Part shown: one piece after another, positions 12,729 to 26,218 of the stretch
Position numbering within the stretch: the first letter of the stretch is position 1
Layout: every line of letters begins with the position of its first letter
Assembly (NCBI GenBank): GCA_000499405.2
Contig: HG738138.1
Location: forward strand, 7,190,888 to 7,254,887
DNA from: Onchocerca volvulus
Lineage: Eukaryota; Nematoda; Chromadorea; Rhabditida; Onchocercidae
DNA length: 64,000 nucleotides
Reading direction: 5' to 3'
The notes under the pieces: model-generated
The model's database searches: none
What the model was told of the DNA's origin: nothing
What the model saw: the letters and a program-made list of their open reading frames with translations, nothing else
Translations under genes and position numbers: made by a program

Positions 12729-13926
12729 TCATCCTACCTTCGAAATGCAGAAAGAGATAAATAATACATACGCATAAACATCATTTTACTATACGTATTG
12801 CATACTGTCCACGTATGGTGCCATACATCTTTTCCCCTTCCGATTCCAAGACGTATCCAAGCTAAGCAGGTAAAAACTTTCAATTTCATGCATCAATTTG
12901 GCACAATTTTCGAAATTTTCACTCTTAATTAGTATCTAAAAATTTCTCTTATTTGTTAAAGTCAAAGTTATAGGGTCGTAAAGATAGCATAATCCATGCA
13001 GATGCTTATCGATTCATTTCAGGTTACTACGTTAGAATGGAAGGAGAGGAAGGGCTCGGACATATTGTTGCCAGCAGTTGGATGATTTTTTCTGATAGTA
13101 TTGGATGATTGTAAACAAACAAATAGAGAAAGCAAAGTGTAAACAAAAAAATTAGTAATTGGATAGGGGGTGGACTCTTTCACAGGTGCTAGGCTGCTTG
13201 AAGTATGGACAGGAAATTGAAAAGGCAGATGACTAAAAGAAAGCAAACGGATTAGTTATATATCTGTTGGATGTAATTACAGGAAAAATGAGGATGGCGA
13301 TTTGGGTAGAGTGATGTGAGGTGATCGTTTGCCAGTGGATTTCGGTAGGTAGTGTGATCGAGTAGTTTATCTGACAGTTTTGTTAATGTATTCCATTATT
13401 TCATTGTTACGTTTGTGTACATGGTTCTGCTGCAGTGATATATGATGGATAAGAGGAAAAAAATGCTCAAAACGAATTCATCCAACGGTACTCTCCCATA
13501 CTTCCGGAAACAGTTGTCACGAATTGCTACTACATCTACTACAACCAACTTATTCTATCAATATTATCACTTCTACAATGATGAAAACTTCTTTCGGACA
13601 AAATGATTATGACATGCATTAGATGGAGTGCATGTGCAGAGTCCTGCAGGTGAAATAATTGTGAAAGTAAGCGATGAAGAAATGCTGTGAATGCAATGCT
13701 ATGCTGTCTCCAGGAAGTCTATGATGTATCTATCCATTCATTCATTCTCAACTCTGATTTCGAAATGCAGGAGAAACACATTTGTGCACGAACTTGCTGG
13801 GCACCTTACTGGCTGCAATAAAGCTGCTCCAACTACGGTGTGTTATTTTGAATTAGAAGCCTCAGTGACAACAACTTTAATGAGTCATAGGCCAGCTGAA
13901 CTATACAATCATCCATTCATCACGTG

Positions 13927-13989
13927 CATACACATGCATACACACACATACACACATACACACACACACACACATACATACATACACAT
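13927..13989. repeat. (CA)n / (CATA)n microsatellite
   Basis: About 60 bp of CA repeat mixed with CATA units. Confidence 0.95.
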
Positions 13990-14410
13990 GTGCTACGTCT
14001 CAAATGTTATCATCCATCAGTGCTGCGATATGGGAGCTTTTCGGCTTCTTCCGACATCACTTAGAAGCATCTTCAACCAGTCAATACCTATCCTTATATC
14101 AGCTCATTTTTATGGACACCTGCGCTAAATGAGCTATCATCGGCAGCATCCTTTGCCGATACACGCTTTGCATGATTACTTACATGTGGATTGCTGTTGC
14201 AGCTGCTGTTAATACTTGCTTTTTTATTAAACTGTGTAATAATAGCGTGGCATGCATGCATGCATAATGATAACACATGTCCATTCTTCCTTCCTGTGCC
14301 ACATCATCTTACTGTATACAGTAAACTGACACTAGCATATGTAATATCCAGCACTCCTTTTCTGTTCTATCCACAAATACATACACTTCTGCAAATGAGG
14401 TGGATTAATT

Positions 14411-14458
14411 AAAAGCAATGTGCAGCTAATTTGCAAAAATTAGCTGCACATTGCTTTT
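14411..14458. repeat. perfect 22-bp inverted repeat with 4-nt loop
   Basis: Left arm 14411-14432 and right arm 14437-14458 are exact reverse complements, separated by GCAA. The arm contains GCAATGTGCAGCTAA. As RNA either strand would form a fully paired 22-bp stem. The loop is shorter and the pairing more perfect than in a typical microRNA precursor. Confidence 0.95.
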
Positions 14459-17400
14459 TAAGGAATAACATTGGTGCAAGCAGGCCTCTCAAACAGATCG
14501 TACGAGCACAAAAAGTAGTAATAGCATTTATAGTGTTTGTACGAAATGATGCATATGGTAGTGCTGAAATTTTAAACTTGAAATAATGCTTTAGAAACAT
14601 TTTTCTGAGGGGAAAAATATGAGCAGAGGACGCTGAAAACATCCCATGACTCATCATCATGTATTGGAAATGCAATAGCCAAAGTTCAAAGATAAATAGT
14701 TTCTCTATTCCATTCATCAATAAATTGTTTTGTGTAGAATTCTCGATCCCTCAAAAGAGCAGTTACTATCCATAGCTCTCGTGATCGAATGATGCAAATT
14801 TTCGCAATTCAAGAACTACCTCCATTATTCCAACCATCTTTAGAACTGAATGAAAAACGGAACCTCTCTTCATCACTGTTATTTATTTGCTCACTTTTTC
14901 ACCTTAAATGGTCCAATTATATACTTAGGACAAAGTATGAAAATGTCACATGAACTAAGCAAGCAACCAAAAGACATTTACGACAGGTGAGTGGCGGCAT
15001 ACGGTAATCGCTAAAGGTAACTGGTTTCCAATGGTCTGGGGTGTGTCGCCATTAATATAATACGGTGGTTATTTCAATGGCACCCTGTTATGTTTCCAAA
15101 TACTAGAAATGTAAAAACGGTTCTCTTTTCAAAATTTTACATTACCGACTTAAAATTATGACTAACAAATGACTTTTACCAGTGTTTCATTGCAATGAGT
15201 TAATTCCTCAGCGAACAATGATCACATCAACTCAAATATTTCAGTTGTGAAAATGCGCAACATATTGGACAGCAGCAATTTTCAGATATGTCAAACTGAA
15301 CTAGAAAAATGCTTGAGGAGTCAGGAAGATTACCGGTGTTTGTTCTTCTTTACCAACAAGAGAAAATTTAGAAATGTAAAAAAATATAGTGCAAAAGATA
15401 CTAGAAAGTAGAGGCAAGCAACTATTTCTTGGATAATTACCATTTTAATTGCTGTAAAATATATAGAGTAAATGATCCTATAATATGACTCTGAAAACGC
15501 CATGTTAAACCCTAAAGAAATATTGCATGACTTACCTCAAAGGAGATCATCGAAGTACAACAAAGTTTCAAAGCAAAACAACTACTAATCCAAAACGATT
15601 TGAAGAAAGCTGCTATTTGTTGGAATTGGCGACTATCATTTCTATTTGCTGACCTTTTCTCATAAAATAGTCAAATCAATCTATTTCATAGTCCTTGGGT
15701 TTCATTTTATGTGCCCGTAGTGCCGCATTTTTGACTGTCACTTCAAATGATCCATTGTATCTTCCTCTTCTTAATCCACAGTAACTAAAGAGGCAATACT
15801 AAATACTCGCCGCTTATCCTAATCTATCATGAATCCAATGCTTCTTCTACATCCTGACCCTTCCTTGTCATTTTTCCTAACCTTTTCACATGAAAATCAA
15901 GTTGAGCTTAATTGAGAGACTGGATTAATCTAGCCAACAATCGAATAATGCTAGAACACCATAAATTTTAAACTTCATCCAGGAATTTTTTCTTGAAATA
16001 TTTGGGATTTTCGACAGCAAAGCAATCATTTCAAAAGCGAAACATATTAAAATCCAAATATCTGCATTCACTTTCTCTAAGATTTATAGGTTGTTTTATA
16101 TTGTGCGCTAGTTTCCCTTGCTGAAGACAATCAATGGAACCAAAATCAATCTATGAGTGCGAATTTGTTCACTAGTTATAATTTGATAACTATATTTTGA
16201 CAATTATTTTCGATGCAAAAATGTTTTTTATAAAAAAATATGTAAAGCAAAGATTATAACTGCCTCATGTTTTATCTCACCTATGATTATTCCTTCATAT
16301 TGAGAAAGCAGCAAACCTACGAAAAAAAAAATGAAAAGTTGTAAAGAATTTGTTTTTTTTTTTTTTTTTTGGATATGTTACTTTTTCAGTATGAGGAACT
16401 AATCATACTTGAGATGAAACTTGAAAAACTTTACAACTTTTACTGCTATTTTCCCTATTGTTTCTCCTGTTGGAGCGCATTCAACATTTTATTATCAAGA
16501 TTTTGCGCGAATTCTTGAACGGATTCTATTCTAGTTATACAAATCGTTATCTGTAGTCTTTAGGTTCAGGAAAACTCTTTCGCAGATGTCAAGTTGTTTT
16601 GGTCTTGTTGATGTTAAATTAATCATAAAAACTTATTATAAACTGACTGTCTTCAAACATTTCTTAATAAGCTAATGAGGCGAACTTCATTAAATTGAGT
16701 TAAACTAGTTGACAAAATTCTATCAAGATCAAAACTAAGTGGTCGGACATTTTTCGGAGTCTATGACTTAATAATTTAAAAAAACAGCGTTAACTTAAGC
16801 ATTCGGAGACTTGTCTTCTTGTCGCACGCTGTTTTCGCATTTGGGTTACACAGAAGTTGAAAAATGAGCATAGTACACATGCGCATTCATCTATCACTTT
16901 ACTTGTCTATTAAAAATATCAAATTACAGCAAATAATAAGCACAAAAAATGAATAAAGTCTCGATGTCTGTCTGTGCTTGTTTAAGCATATTCGGCGGAA
17001 CACTTATTGGAACAGCTATTTGACCGTATGAAACAACAAATGTCACACCACTAGGATGATAAGTAGCTCATTGTTGACTAGTCTTTCGTTTTTTTGATCT
17101 GTGTCACCAGAAAGCATGTTGCCAGTCTGCTCACTTCTTAACAAACATTTGTGCTGCATGAAATTTTGAAAATTTCCGACTTTCACTACTTAAAAAAGTA
17201 TTATAAAATTTTTTTCGGAAATTTTTCACCACGCTAAGCTAAAAGATATGTAAAATAAAAATCCTTCTAGTACGAAGTTCAAATTTAATTTCATGGAATA
17301 TTGTATCATTCGAAAATTTCTTATTTTAAGCACTTTTTTGTGGGATTCATTGCTTCAGTAATTAATATGAAGATAATCGACCATTATTTAAATAATTAGG

Positions 17401-20400
17401 AAAAATAACAATATCGATTAAGATGAAAAGAGAAAGGCAAGATGTGGCGAGAGCAGCGTGAATTTAAAAATTACGAAAGCTTCACAACTATGAATACAAT
17501 TGATTATTCATGAACGTTAATGATTTCTGAGAGAGGTTATTGCTGAGTATTGGTTTTTTTCAAATATATAGTATTAATTTTGATAATTACACTGATAACC
17601 ACTACTGGCTCATCCATTCATTCCAAAAAATAAAAATAATGTCGTACGCGGTTGCCAGTTTCTGATTTAATTTCCATGCAATTCATTTATAGCAATCAAT
17701 TTAATAGGCATCCATCAGGTTATACTGATGGACACAATTCAGTCTCATAGAAGTTCAAATAGCATACTAACCAGAACTGTGCCAAATATCGCCACTTTAC
17801 GATATGTTGCAGTTTTGTATCGGCAGTTTTTATTGATGAATACATAATCAATTAGGTTTACATATTTAATACAAGCATTCTAGGTACTGGACAATGAACG
17901 CGTTGGCTTTTATGAAATAAAATTATGAAGAAATGGTTTACTCAAAAACCATTCTTTATTCGTTGACCTTTCGATTTCAAAAATTTACCCTTTGATAGAA
18001 GAAATTGATTGAATGCTTCTAATTATAAAAGAAGTAATTGTCGTGGTCGTCATTTTAAGCACTTTTTAAATTCGCCATTGAATGTTATGTGTATCCGCCT
18101 ATGGCATGAAGTAAGTACCCGATTGAGTCTGCCCTGAGATACCGATCAAGTGAAAACAAACGCAAATGAAATCGTTGACCATCCATCCATCCATCAGTCT
18201 AATTACCACTATCTGTTGTAAAATTTGCACGATCATTTATTCACTTTCACTGTACCTATCCAGTTTAATTCTATTATTCAACCATTCATTTCCATGGTGG
18301 TCAAGGTCGAACTTATTATGTTAAACATTTCTCTTCCAATTACGGTGGTGGAATTTCATATTGCATTTAACCAAAAATTTAACCACGAACAATATTTCTC
18401 GGTATCTTTTTTCATGGAAAAAGCATTAAAATTAATCGTGCATAATTGTCCAAATTTATTTAACTACTTTTTGGAGCAGTTATTTAAATAAAAACTTTAG
18501 CTTCACGTTAACGGCAGATATATCAAATTTAGCTTTCAAAATCGAACCTTTTAATTTGCATTGATGCAAAATTATCCTGTCATCCTTTGTTAAATCATTT
18601 TCCGATAAATCTACTTGCTTTCGCGATATCAAACCTATCTTAGCAGCACCAATGTGGCAAGCTTGCAAATTTGTCTTATATATTTGGAGTTTCCTCGATT
18701 TAAAATATATTTTAATCAATTAAAGGGATCTTATCACAACCTATGATCAGCATAACGAGCAAAAATGCTTTTAATCATGTTTTCACGTGATATCAGTTCT
18801 ATTCCTTCCATCCTTTTATACATTACACAGCACTGACTATTATCAGTTTTCAGTTCTATAAAAAATAAATCGAAATGCCTATATGGTATAGACGAATAAG
18901 CAAGCGAGCATCACGAAAGTATGAAATAATTAAAAGCATCAAATACACAAGGTCCTAAAATCCGTTACAATATATTTTACTTTGTTCTTGATAAGAAAAT
19001 GTAAATTTCTCAGGAATGATTTTTGCTGAAAATAAAGGAAGATTAACAGCTCACGATAAATTCCATCAGAATCATATTTTTGGAAAAACAGAACAATCGA
19101 TTTTCTGAAAATTTTCTGTCATCAGATTAGATTTAAGAAGCTAGTAAGAAAATCATTGTTATGAATTTTATAAAGATATATTACAAAAAATTTATTCTTT
19201 TTTAAAGATTTTTTTGCAAACAAAAGCGTACATTCAATCCATAATCACCGTAGCATTTGTAATAAGTAGATATTGGGCTTGTTTTCCCTTCGATTTAAGA
19301 TTGGAAATCTCATTACTTATTATATGTTTCAATAATGAATATACGTTAGAATTAAGAAGAATTCGAAAAAAGATAAAGTTGTAAGCACGGAAAATTTTTA
19401 TTATCGAATTTAATGTAAGGGAAGTTTAACATCTCGAAATGCTTGAAAAGGCCCAAGTTTTGAAAAAAAGGATATATACCTGATTTGTTACCAAATTCTT
19501 GCTATCAATAGAATTTTCTTATCGTATTGACTAAATGTTGGACTAATACATATATATTGCAATCATCAAAATTTGTTCTGTAAAAAGAAAATGTCTGAAA
19601 GTCAGAAACCTGGTTTGAGTAGCAGTGCACTGAGGATTTCTTATCACCTAGTTTTCCAAAAAACGTACTATTTCTAATGAATCATGTTTCTAACAACTTT
19701 TTCTTTGGGAAGAAGATGGATCATAGTACATCTTGGACTCATAGATTATTATTATTGCTGCCTTTAATAAACAATTTTTTTAAAAAGTTGGGCTTTCGTC
19801 AAAAATTATAAACTTGAACTTGAAAATTATGGTGAGATTTGGAATCACATTAAAAGAACAAATCAGTCAATGCGTAGTGATTAGATTTAATTCCGCGCAA
19901 ACTGTTCGTGAATAGTAATATTTTCGGAGTATTTTCTGCTGAAGCTTTCAAATACAAAATTATTAGGAGACTATTGGCCTGTTTTAAAAACTTGGGCGAA
20001 TATGTGACCACAAACCATAATTACTCGTTCATCAAACTTCATATATTTCGAAAATAGCATGCGAAAAAAATTGAGCTTCAAATTCGATCAAAAGAACAGT
20101 TGTGTTGCAGACGATAGTTATATATATCCTAAAATTCATGTGAAGTACATGATAGCTTTATTGTCAGATTGATGCGTTTCATAGTTGAAAGTGACACAAA
20201 TTAATGCATCAAATAAGGGGAATGTGCAATTGCGACTCTTTCTATCTTCTATAATGGTTTTGCCGTTGGAATTAGAGGATGGCTTAGAAGAGGAAGGAGG
20301 AATTCGAGTTTTACCACGCTTCTTATCTTCTGTTCTATCAATTAGTGAATCATTGCTTTTTGGCGGATAATCTGCACACATTGCAGCAGCAGATTCATAC

Positions 20401-22809
20401 ACATAACAGTGCGTGTAGTAGAACGAAACTATTTGATGGAATGTATGTGTATAGGTGTGCCAAATTAGCAGGTCGGAATAAATATGAGCAAAATTGACAC
20501 ATGAAGCAATCAACAACTGACTGTAACCTAGACATTAGCAGTAAAGAAAATCTAAACTGAACAATTCTTCTTCCATTACGACAGATTCATTCACGCAAAT
20601 AATTGCCTTATGTGTTTCATTGCAGCACTGAAAAGAAACTCAGAACCCATCCATATCAGTCCGTTTTTTGCATCACTTATTCTCTATTATTTTGAAAAAA
20701 TATTGAGTTATGACAGCAAATCCTTAATATCTTATTTTACCTCAAATAGAATGTTTATTCAGTCATAATTTTCGTCCTGGAAACGAATCTGATTCATAGA
20801 TCAAGACATATGCACCAGTAAGAGAATAGTAGTATCAGATAACTGGATTCAAGGGCATCTATATGAAGTTAACTCTAGTATCACGATCAAGAAGGTGATG
20901 AAGTTGTAGGCCGTAATCTAGAAATGGATCGAACAAATAGATATACACAAACAAACGTTATATTATCAGAATGTACATTGCTTATGAAAGTGAGTTGTAC
21001 TTTCTATCGGCAATTTATACTAATGTCCGATCAAAAATAGTATAACTTCAAGTGATGAACCAGTACATTTCAAATTTCAATAGATTGTAGAGGATGTTTA
21101 AGAACAATCGAAAGCTTAACTGTATCTCAATAAGGTGGGAATATTGAACAAAAAAAGTGGATCCAATTTAAATATTTGAATTTAGAAACTTCGAGTTATT
21201 TGCCAAATAAATTATTAACTTCAGCAATTAATGTAGTTTGTATTCCAGACTAGGCTTATTTTTCTTTGTTCCAAACTGACGAGTAATTCAAATTAAAGTG
21301 TAATGCACTAAGAAATTATAAAGAATATGAGCATTTTGGAACTTTTGAGCCTCTCTAAATTCAAAATTCATTTCAATTGTTTTGGTTCCTGTAATCCATT
21401 GGGAATACGTTCTTAAGTATTCGAAAGTAAAACTAAACTGATGCATTTGATGGATTGACGATTTGGTTTGGAAGCTGGCAATTGAATTCAGTACGCTTCT
21501 CAGGAAAAATGTATGTAGGCTTATGAGTCTGTCTGCCCGCGTGCGTGGTTACTTCTCATCTTCAGTGACAGATTTGAATGAGGTTCTCGGCAATTTTTGG
21601 TGCTTCGAAAATTGAAATGCCGTGCTACACTGCGAAAAGATCCCAGCGGTCACATTTTGTGTCTGTGTTAGTTCGTTGATACACTCATGGGATTCACTGT
21701 TCTGGGAACAAATGCAGAAGCTGGCAAAGACAACGACGACAACTACAGCTCAACTTATTAGCCAGATATCCATCTCCACACTCTACTGTAGATATTTTCG
21801 CCACACAATCAGGGATGTCCTATAATTAATACCAAAAAGTCTGCTTTATTTAACTAACTTTTCGCAAATTCGCAAATATGTAAATTACAAAAGATGATTG
21901 ATTTTGAAATGAATATATTTGTTATAACAAATAGTTTTAAATTTATTTTTAGGAGCAGTACAAAATTTGTAACATTTCTGTAAAGCAGGTAATTCAATAA
22001 AGCAATCAACAGCACTTTTAGCACTAACCAGAGCTTAAGCAAACTGTATTAGATATGATAAACAAAATTCTAAATAAAAAAAAAAAAATTGATCTTATAA
22101 ACATCGAAAGAAATGTGTTTATAATGGATATATAATCAGAAACTATTAAGTTACACGGTCAGTAATACTGTTCTCGTCAGTACGATTTAAAATTTTGTGG
22201 CACAACTGAAAAATTAAAAAAATTTATGGAGTTCACAAGTACTGTGAGGTTTTCCTTTCTATGAAATAAGTAAAACAACTTATTCGGTGAATAAACGCTA
22301 CCATTCTTGTATAACTTGTAATAAATTATTGGCTGTTTATTTTGGTTATTGGTCAAAACGGATATCAAATGCCATATTACATTTGTCGATACTTTTAACT
22401 CATTTGGTAATCACACTGTTTAGTGAAAATTTCAACACTTATTCATGAGTTTTTGATTTCATCAACTCCACTAAACTTTCATTTAATCCCACTCATTACG
22501 GTTCATGGTCAGCATCCTTATGGAATACCGAAATAATACAGTGATAACTTAGAGATCTTTATAAGTGGATGATATCCAAAAGTTTAGGGTAAAAATGAAT
22601 AAGTGTACTTACATCGTTATCAAAGAATGTCAAATAATTTTTATGATTATATGCCACGTAAAGTGTTCATCTTCTGCAGTCCTTATCTTGACTCTTTGAA
22701 TGTGTTGAAAGCAGGTGAGGAGGGAAGTGAAGAAGAAATGATACGAATTATTAATAGATATGATGCAATCCGACAGTAATGTAGAATTAATTCACATCGA
22801 AAACAAGTT
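14459..22809. other. gene-poor AT-rich region
   Basis: No exon that I could support. It holds poly-T and poly-A runs (for example near 16350), a short (ATCC)n at about 18180, and scattered short open frames. A Ser/Lys-rich frame on the minus strand at 20136-20516 is the most protein-like, but it has no family signature. The region may be intron or upstream DNA of the zinc-finger gene at the left edge. Confidence 0.45.
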
Positions 22810-23286
22810 TTATGTGCATCGTCGATCGGTAAATAAAAAGCAAAGGAAATGGAAGAAGGAGATAGGAAAGGGAAAGAGCGACGGATGTTTGTTGCAAAAT
22901 GCAAATAAATGAAAGGCAGAATGATTGTAATTAAGGCCGTTCTGGGACAGCATTGCCAGGCAGTTCCATTCTGTTAAAGCTTGCTCTTGACTTTCGAAAC
23001 CGGAACTCATTTCGTGTGTATGAAACGATACACACGCATTTGGTCGGAGTGTATGTTGATGGTAGTGAAGATGATATTTTGTGTGCGTTGATTGGCCAGT
23101 TGTTGTTAAATTTCTGAACTTTGGCAATGAATTGCATCTAAACAGGCCGCATTGTGAGCTCGTATCCGGCCTACATTTTACATGTCGTGAAAATTTCAAG
23201 CCCAGAATATGGTAGTCTGCAGGGACTTCCGGAATATACACAAACGATAGTTTAGAGCATTTGTCCAGTACATTACTCAGTTTCAA
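22810..23286 (-). CDS. unassigned 158-codon open frame
   Basis: Long for this base composition, with many His, Cys and Ser codons, but the Cys/His spacing does not fit a zinc finger and the C-terminal part is Phe/Pro-rich. No splice or start context supports it. Probably a chance frame in a slightly GC-richer stretch. Confidence 0.15.
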   Translation of the reverse strand: MKLSNVLDKCSKLSFVYIPEVPADYHILGLKFSRHVKCRPDTSSQCGLFRCNSLPKFRNLTTTGQSTHTKYHLHYHQHTLRPNACVSFHTHEMSSGFESQEQALTEWNCLAMLSQNGLNYNHSAFHLFAFCNKHPSLFPFPISFFHFLCFLFTDRRCT

Positions 23287-23846
23287 AAGGAATTATTTAT
23301 TCCTATAAATTTTGAGCCTTAGGTTACTACAAATCATGCTTTTCTATGTTAAAGATAGCTCAACAATTCCATTTCTTTAACGCCTCCTTGTCAACAGTAG
23401 AAAAGAATCATGCAGAATAAATGGCTCGGGGTAACTCAGTTTCAAAATATAGGAATAATAAATTCATAATTAACAATAATGTCTCGGTCGAATAAGCCAA
23501 AAAAAGAGAAGTAAAATTCGGTAAACGAGTACGCAAATCACTTTTCATATTAATTAGAATATTCATACGACACATGTGACTCAAATAATTTAGCTGAAAG
23601 AAGAAACAATGAGATCTCGGAACTAAAGTACTTTACCGCAGAAGAAAATATGTCCTGTTCAATTATAGTAGAGTTAACGGTCCAAGTTCTTTTAATGATT
23701 TCCTTTATCAACTATTAACTTGGTTGTTATCATCATTAAGAATGCTCGCAAAATAATGAGCATCATGAGAATTCTTGTCCAAACTCGGCAAAAAATTTGC
23801 TAGCATTGACATCACTCGGTGATTCCAAAAAATCTTTCCGTAATTT

Positions 23847-24371
23847 ATGTTACACTTTCTTTCGCTTAATAAATCTCGAAAAATGAATTCAAATGACCAA
23901 AACAACGGAAAATTCGACGATGTATCATGTATGCTAAGGTCCAGTAATTCTTGGACGTCCCCAATTTCAAAAATCGCTGCAAAATCCTCTCCCACTCACA
24001 CTTCTCTCCTCATATCTTCGGGTCGGCTACTATTGCGTAATGTAAGAGTGTGCTACGAAGGTAATCATTATGAAATTGATCATACCGCTTTGATAAGCGA
24101 AGATTTGTGCGCTCGATGGCGTAACGAGGAGAATGCTCAGAATCACCGGTCATATCGGATTATAGAAGATGCCATGGCCTTTAACAAGAGGTCTTGTGCA
24201 TGGCCAAGTATTTCTTGGCCCGGAACATGGTCAGTCGGTATTTCACTGCTAGCTATTGTCTTCGTCCAGGTTCAGAGGTGTCAGTGGGGAATAGGTGGTT
24301 GTATTGGGAGATATCAGTGGCGAGGTTGTATTGGGATATGGCTTTGTTATCGCTTTAGAGATCTGCTTTAA
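23847..24371 (+). CDS. unassigned 174-codon open frame upstream of the ribosomal gene
   Basis: The longest uninterrupted frame in the left part of the window, ending 77 bp before the ribosomal protein start codon. The second half is rich in Trp, Gly, Cys and Ile. It includes an imperfect DNA repeat (TTGTATTGGGA occurs twice near 24300-24340). No family recognised. It overlaps the place where the RPL35A promoter should be, so a regulatory function of the DNA is a fair alternative. Confidence 0.22.
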   Translation: MLHFLSLNKSRKMNSNDQNNGKFDDVSCMLRSSNSWTSPISKIAAKSSPTHTSLLISSGRLLLRNVRVCYEGNHYEIDHTALISEDLCARWRNEENAQNHRSYRIIEDAMAFNKRSCAWPSISWPGTWSVGISLLAIVFVQVQRCQWGIGGCIGRYQWRGCIGIWLCYRFRDLL

Positions 24372-24434
24372 TGTGTGCATGTATTTAAGAAATTGATATA
24401 TTTTAAATCCCATTAAAGCGTGGTGTGACTGGAA

Positions 24435-24441
24435 TTTTTAG
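24435..24441 (+). promoter_or_regulatory. probable spliced-leader acceptor for RPL35A
   Basis: TTTTTAG lies 7 bases before the ATG at 24449, with no upstream coding exon to pair with. This arrangement is typical of nematode genes that receive a spliced leader. Inference from position only. Confidence 0.6.
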
Positions 24442-24448
24442 AAGGAGA

Positions 24449-25817
24449 ATGAACGAAAGTCAAACAGTGAGACAGCAGGGGCCGAAGCCTGCCGGCAGGT
24501 ACTCTTCTTATTTTTCCTAATAAAGTAACTTGAAATTTGCTTCATGGGCGATTTTTGTACTTGAAACTAAGTCACTTTGACACATGCTGTATTTTTCATA
24601 GCATAAGAATATTTATTTTCTTATTACTAACAACTGACAGCTGGAGCTTAATGCTGTTGGATTTACTATTCCTAAGACTAGTCTATTCGTGAAATTGTTG
24701 TAGATATTCATGAAATCATTGATAGTATATAAGAAATATGAAGCATTATTTCATTTAATTATGAGTTGCATCAAGCAGCGAATTGACGGAAATCATCTTT
24801 GATATTTTTGTGATTTTTATGATTTCATTACAGATTATATGTGAAAGCAATATTTGCTGGTTACAAACGTTCGCAGCGAAATCAACATGAGCATACATCA
24901 CTTCTGAAACTGGAGGGGGTTTATAACAAGCAGGATGCTCAGTGGTACGTTTTTCATTGCACGCACAATATTTTTATCGTATGTTATATGTTTACTGTAT
25001 TATCTATTCATACTTTCCGTGAAGCCTACTTGGATATTCTGCTGCACTGCGGAAAATAGAATGGATCGCTAATCTAGGCACTAAACGCAGTCGTTTCTGC
25101 ATCGAAAAATCTCTCACTGAATGATAGGACTGTCCTGATTTTGTTGTTTTGTCATGATTTCTTCATTATTACTTGATTTGATGGAAATGCTTTTTATGCC
25201 TCAATTTGCTTAGTATGCTTCGCTTTTATGAAGCTTCGTCTGAAATCCGGTAAGAATTTGCAGGACCCATAGTTGGAAGCATGCCTTAAATAGTTATTGT
25301 CGGATTTTAGCTCATTTCAACAGCTCATTATCCTATTTATTTATTTATTTTTGCTTATTTTCAGGTATGTTGGGAAAAGAGTCCTATATGTTTATAAAGC
25401 ACATAAAAAAACAAGAGTGCATGGAAAAGTACCAAGTCGCATACGAGCAATTTGGGGAAGAATAACTCGAGTACATGGCAATGTAGGTGCAGTAAAAGCA
25501 AAATTTTGCAGAAATCTCCCGCCACAAGCAATGGGCAAACGTGTGCGCGTGGTAGGATTTAAAGGATTTTATGTAGATTGTCGTCTTTGGTTAGTGTAAG
25601 ATCAAAATTATTTCATAAGAAGCATTTATGGTTATCAGACGCAGAAATTCGCGAATCTCTGGTTCTCGTCACAAGCAACAGCCACGGCTGGCGATGATAA
25701 ATTATTTAAAAACAAATTTATTTTTTTGGAAATAGATATTTCTTATTGTCGGTATCATGAATTTTTCCCACTCATTCTGCAGTCGTTTTTTAGATGCTGT
25801 ATCCTTCAAATATATGA
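24449..25817 (+). CDS. rpl-33: 60S ribosomal protein eL33 (RPL35A)
   Basis: Structural protein of the large ribosomal subunit. Four exons: 24449-24498, 24834-24944, 25365-25551 and 25794-25817, with all phases agreeing and a total of 123 residues, the usual length for the nematode protein. Recognisable family blocks are [14 protein letters not shown] near the start, [41 protein letters not shown], and the invariant C terminus MLYPSNI. The last exon encodes only those seven residues plus the stop codon. Reading straight through the exon-3 donor at 25552 would replace the conserved tail with an unrelated one, so the tiny exon is clearly right. The start is the ATG just after the probable spliced-leader acceptor; the variable first 16 residues fit the nematode form. 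An AATAAA lies at 25883. Confidence 0.97.
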
Positions 25818-25882
25818 AAGAAACCTGAAGAAGAACAAATGCAGTTTTCGTTATTATTATTTTCTGTTCAATTTTCGAAAAA

Positions 25883-25888
25883 AATAAA
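25883..25888 (+). terminator. poly(A) signal of RPL35A
   Basis: AATAAA 66 bp after the stop codon. Confidence 0.6.
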
Positions 25889-26218
25889 TTTTTAATCTCT
25901 GATTCTCTGAATAACATATTACCGTTGCACATACAATTGTTATTTTGTTTGTCATTAGCTGGATTTCATTCCTTTCTTGTTTGTTACCCTAACACTTATA
26001 TGTTTATTTCTATGGTGCAGATTCTTGACGCTGTTCTCCTAAAAGATATGTAAAAGATTTCGATGATCGTTCGTGAGATTAGGAAATTAATCTGCGGGAG
26101 ATTGTTAATTCTTAGTGGCGGTATCATTTTACATATCAGTTTAGTTTCTCAGATTTTAACGTGAGTTTTCAGTTTTGGGTTTAGGCGAACTAGATACGAA
26201 GTGTACATTTGATAGAGT
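25889..26218. other. short intergenic region between RPL35A and the tetraspanin gene
   Basis: The distance between stop and start codons is 401 bp. GGGTTTAG at 26177-26184 could be a spliced-leader acceptor for the downstream gene. The same-strand layout would allow an operon, but nothing proves it. Confidence 0.4.

Noticed and set aside
12293..12764. Overlapping open frames of 94-133 codons on both strands
   Set aside because: Low-complexity Gly/Arg/Pro peptides from a pyrimidine-rich island; no family, no splice context.
14411..14458. Reading the hairpin as a microRNA precursor
   Set aside because: The 4-nt loop and perfect 22-bp stem do not fit a normal precursor, so it is listed only as an inverted repeat.
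20136..20516. 126-codon minus-strand frame rich in Ser, Lys and Asn
   Set aside because: Possibly an upstream exon of the zinc-finger gene, but there is no finger, no clear splice pair and no family resemblance.
25552..25599. Read-through C terminus of RPL35A
   Set aside because: The conserved MLYPSNI tail is encoded by the small exon at 25794-25817.
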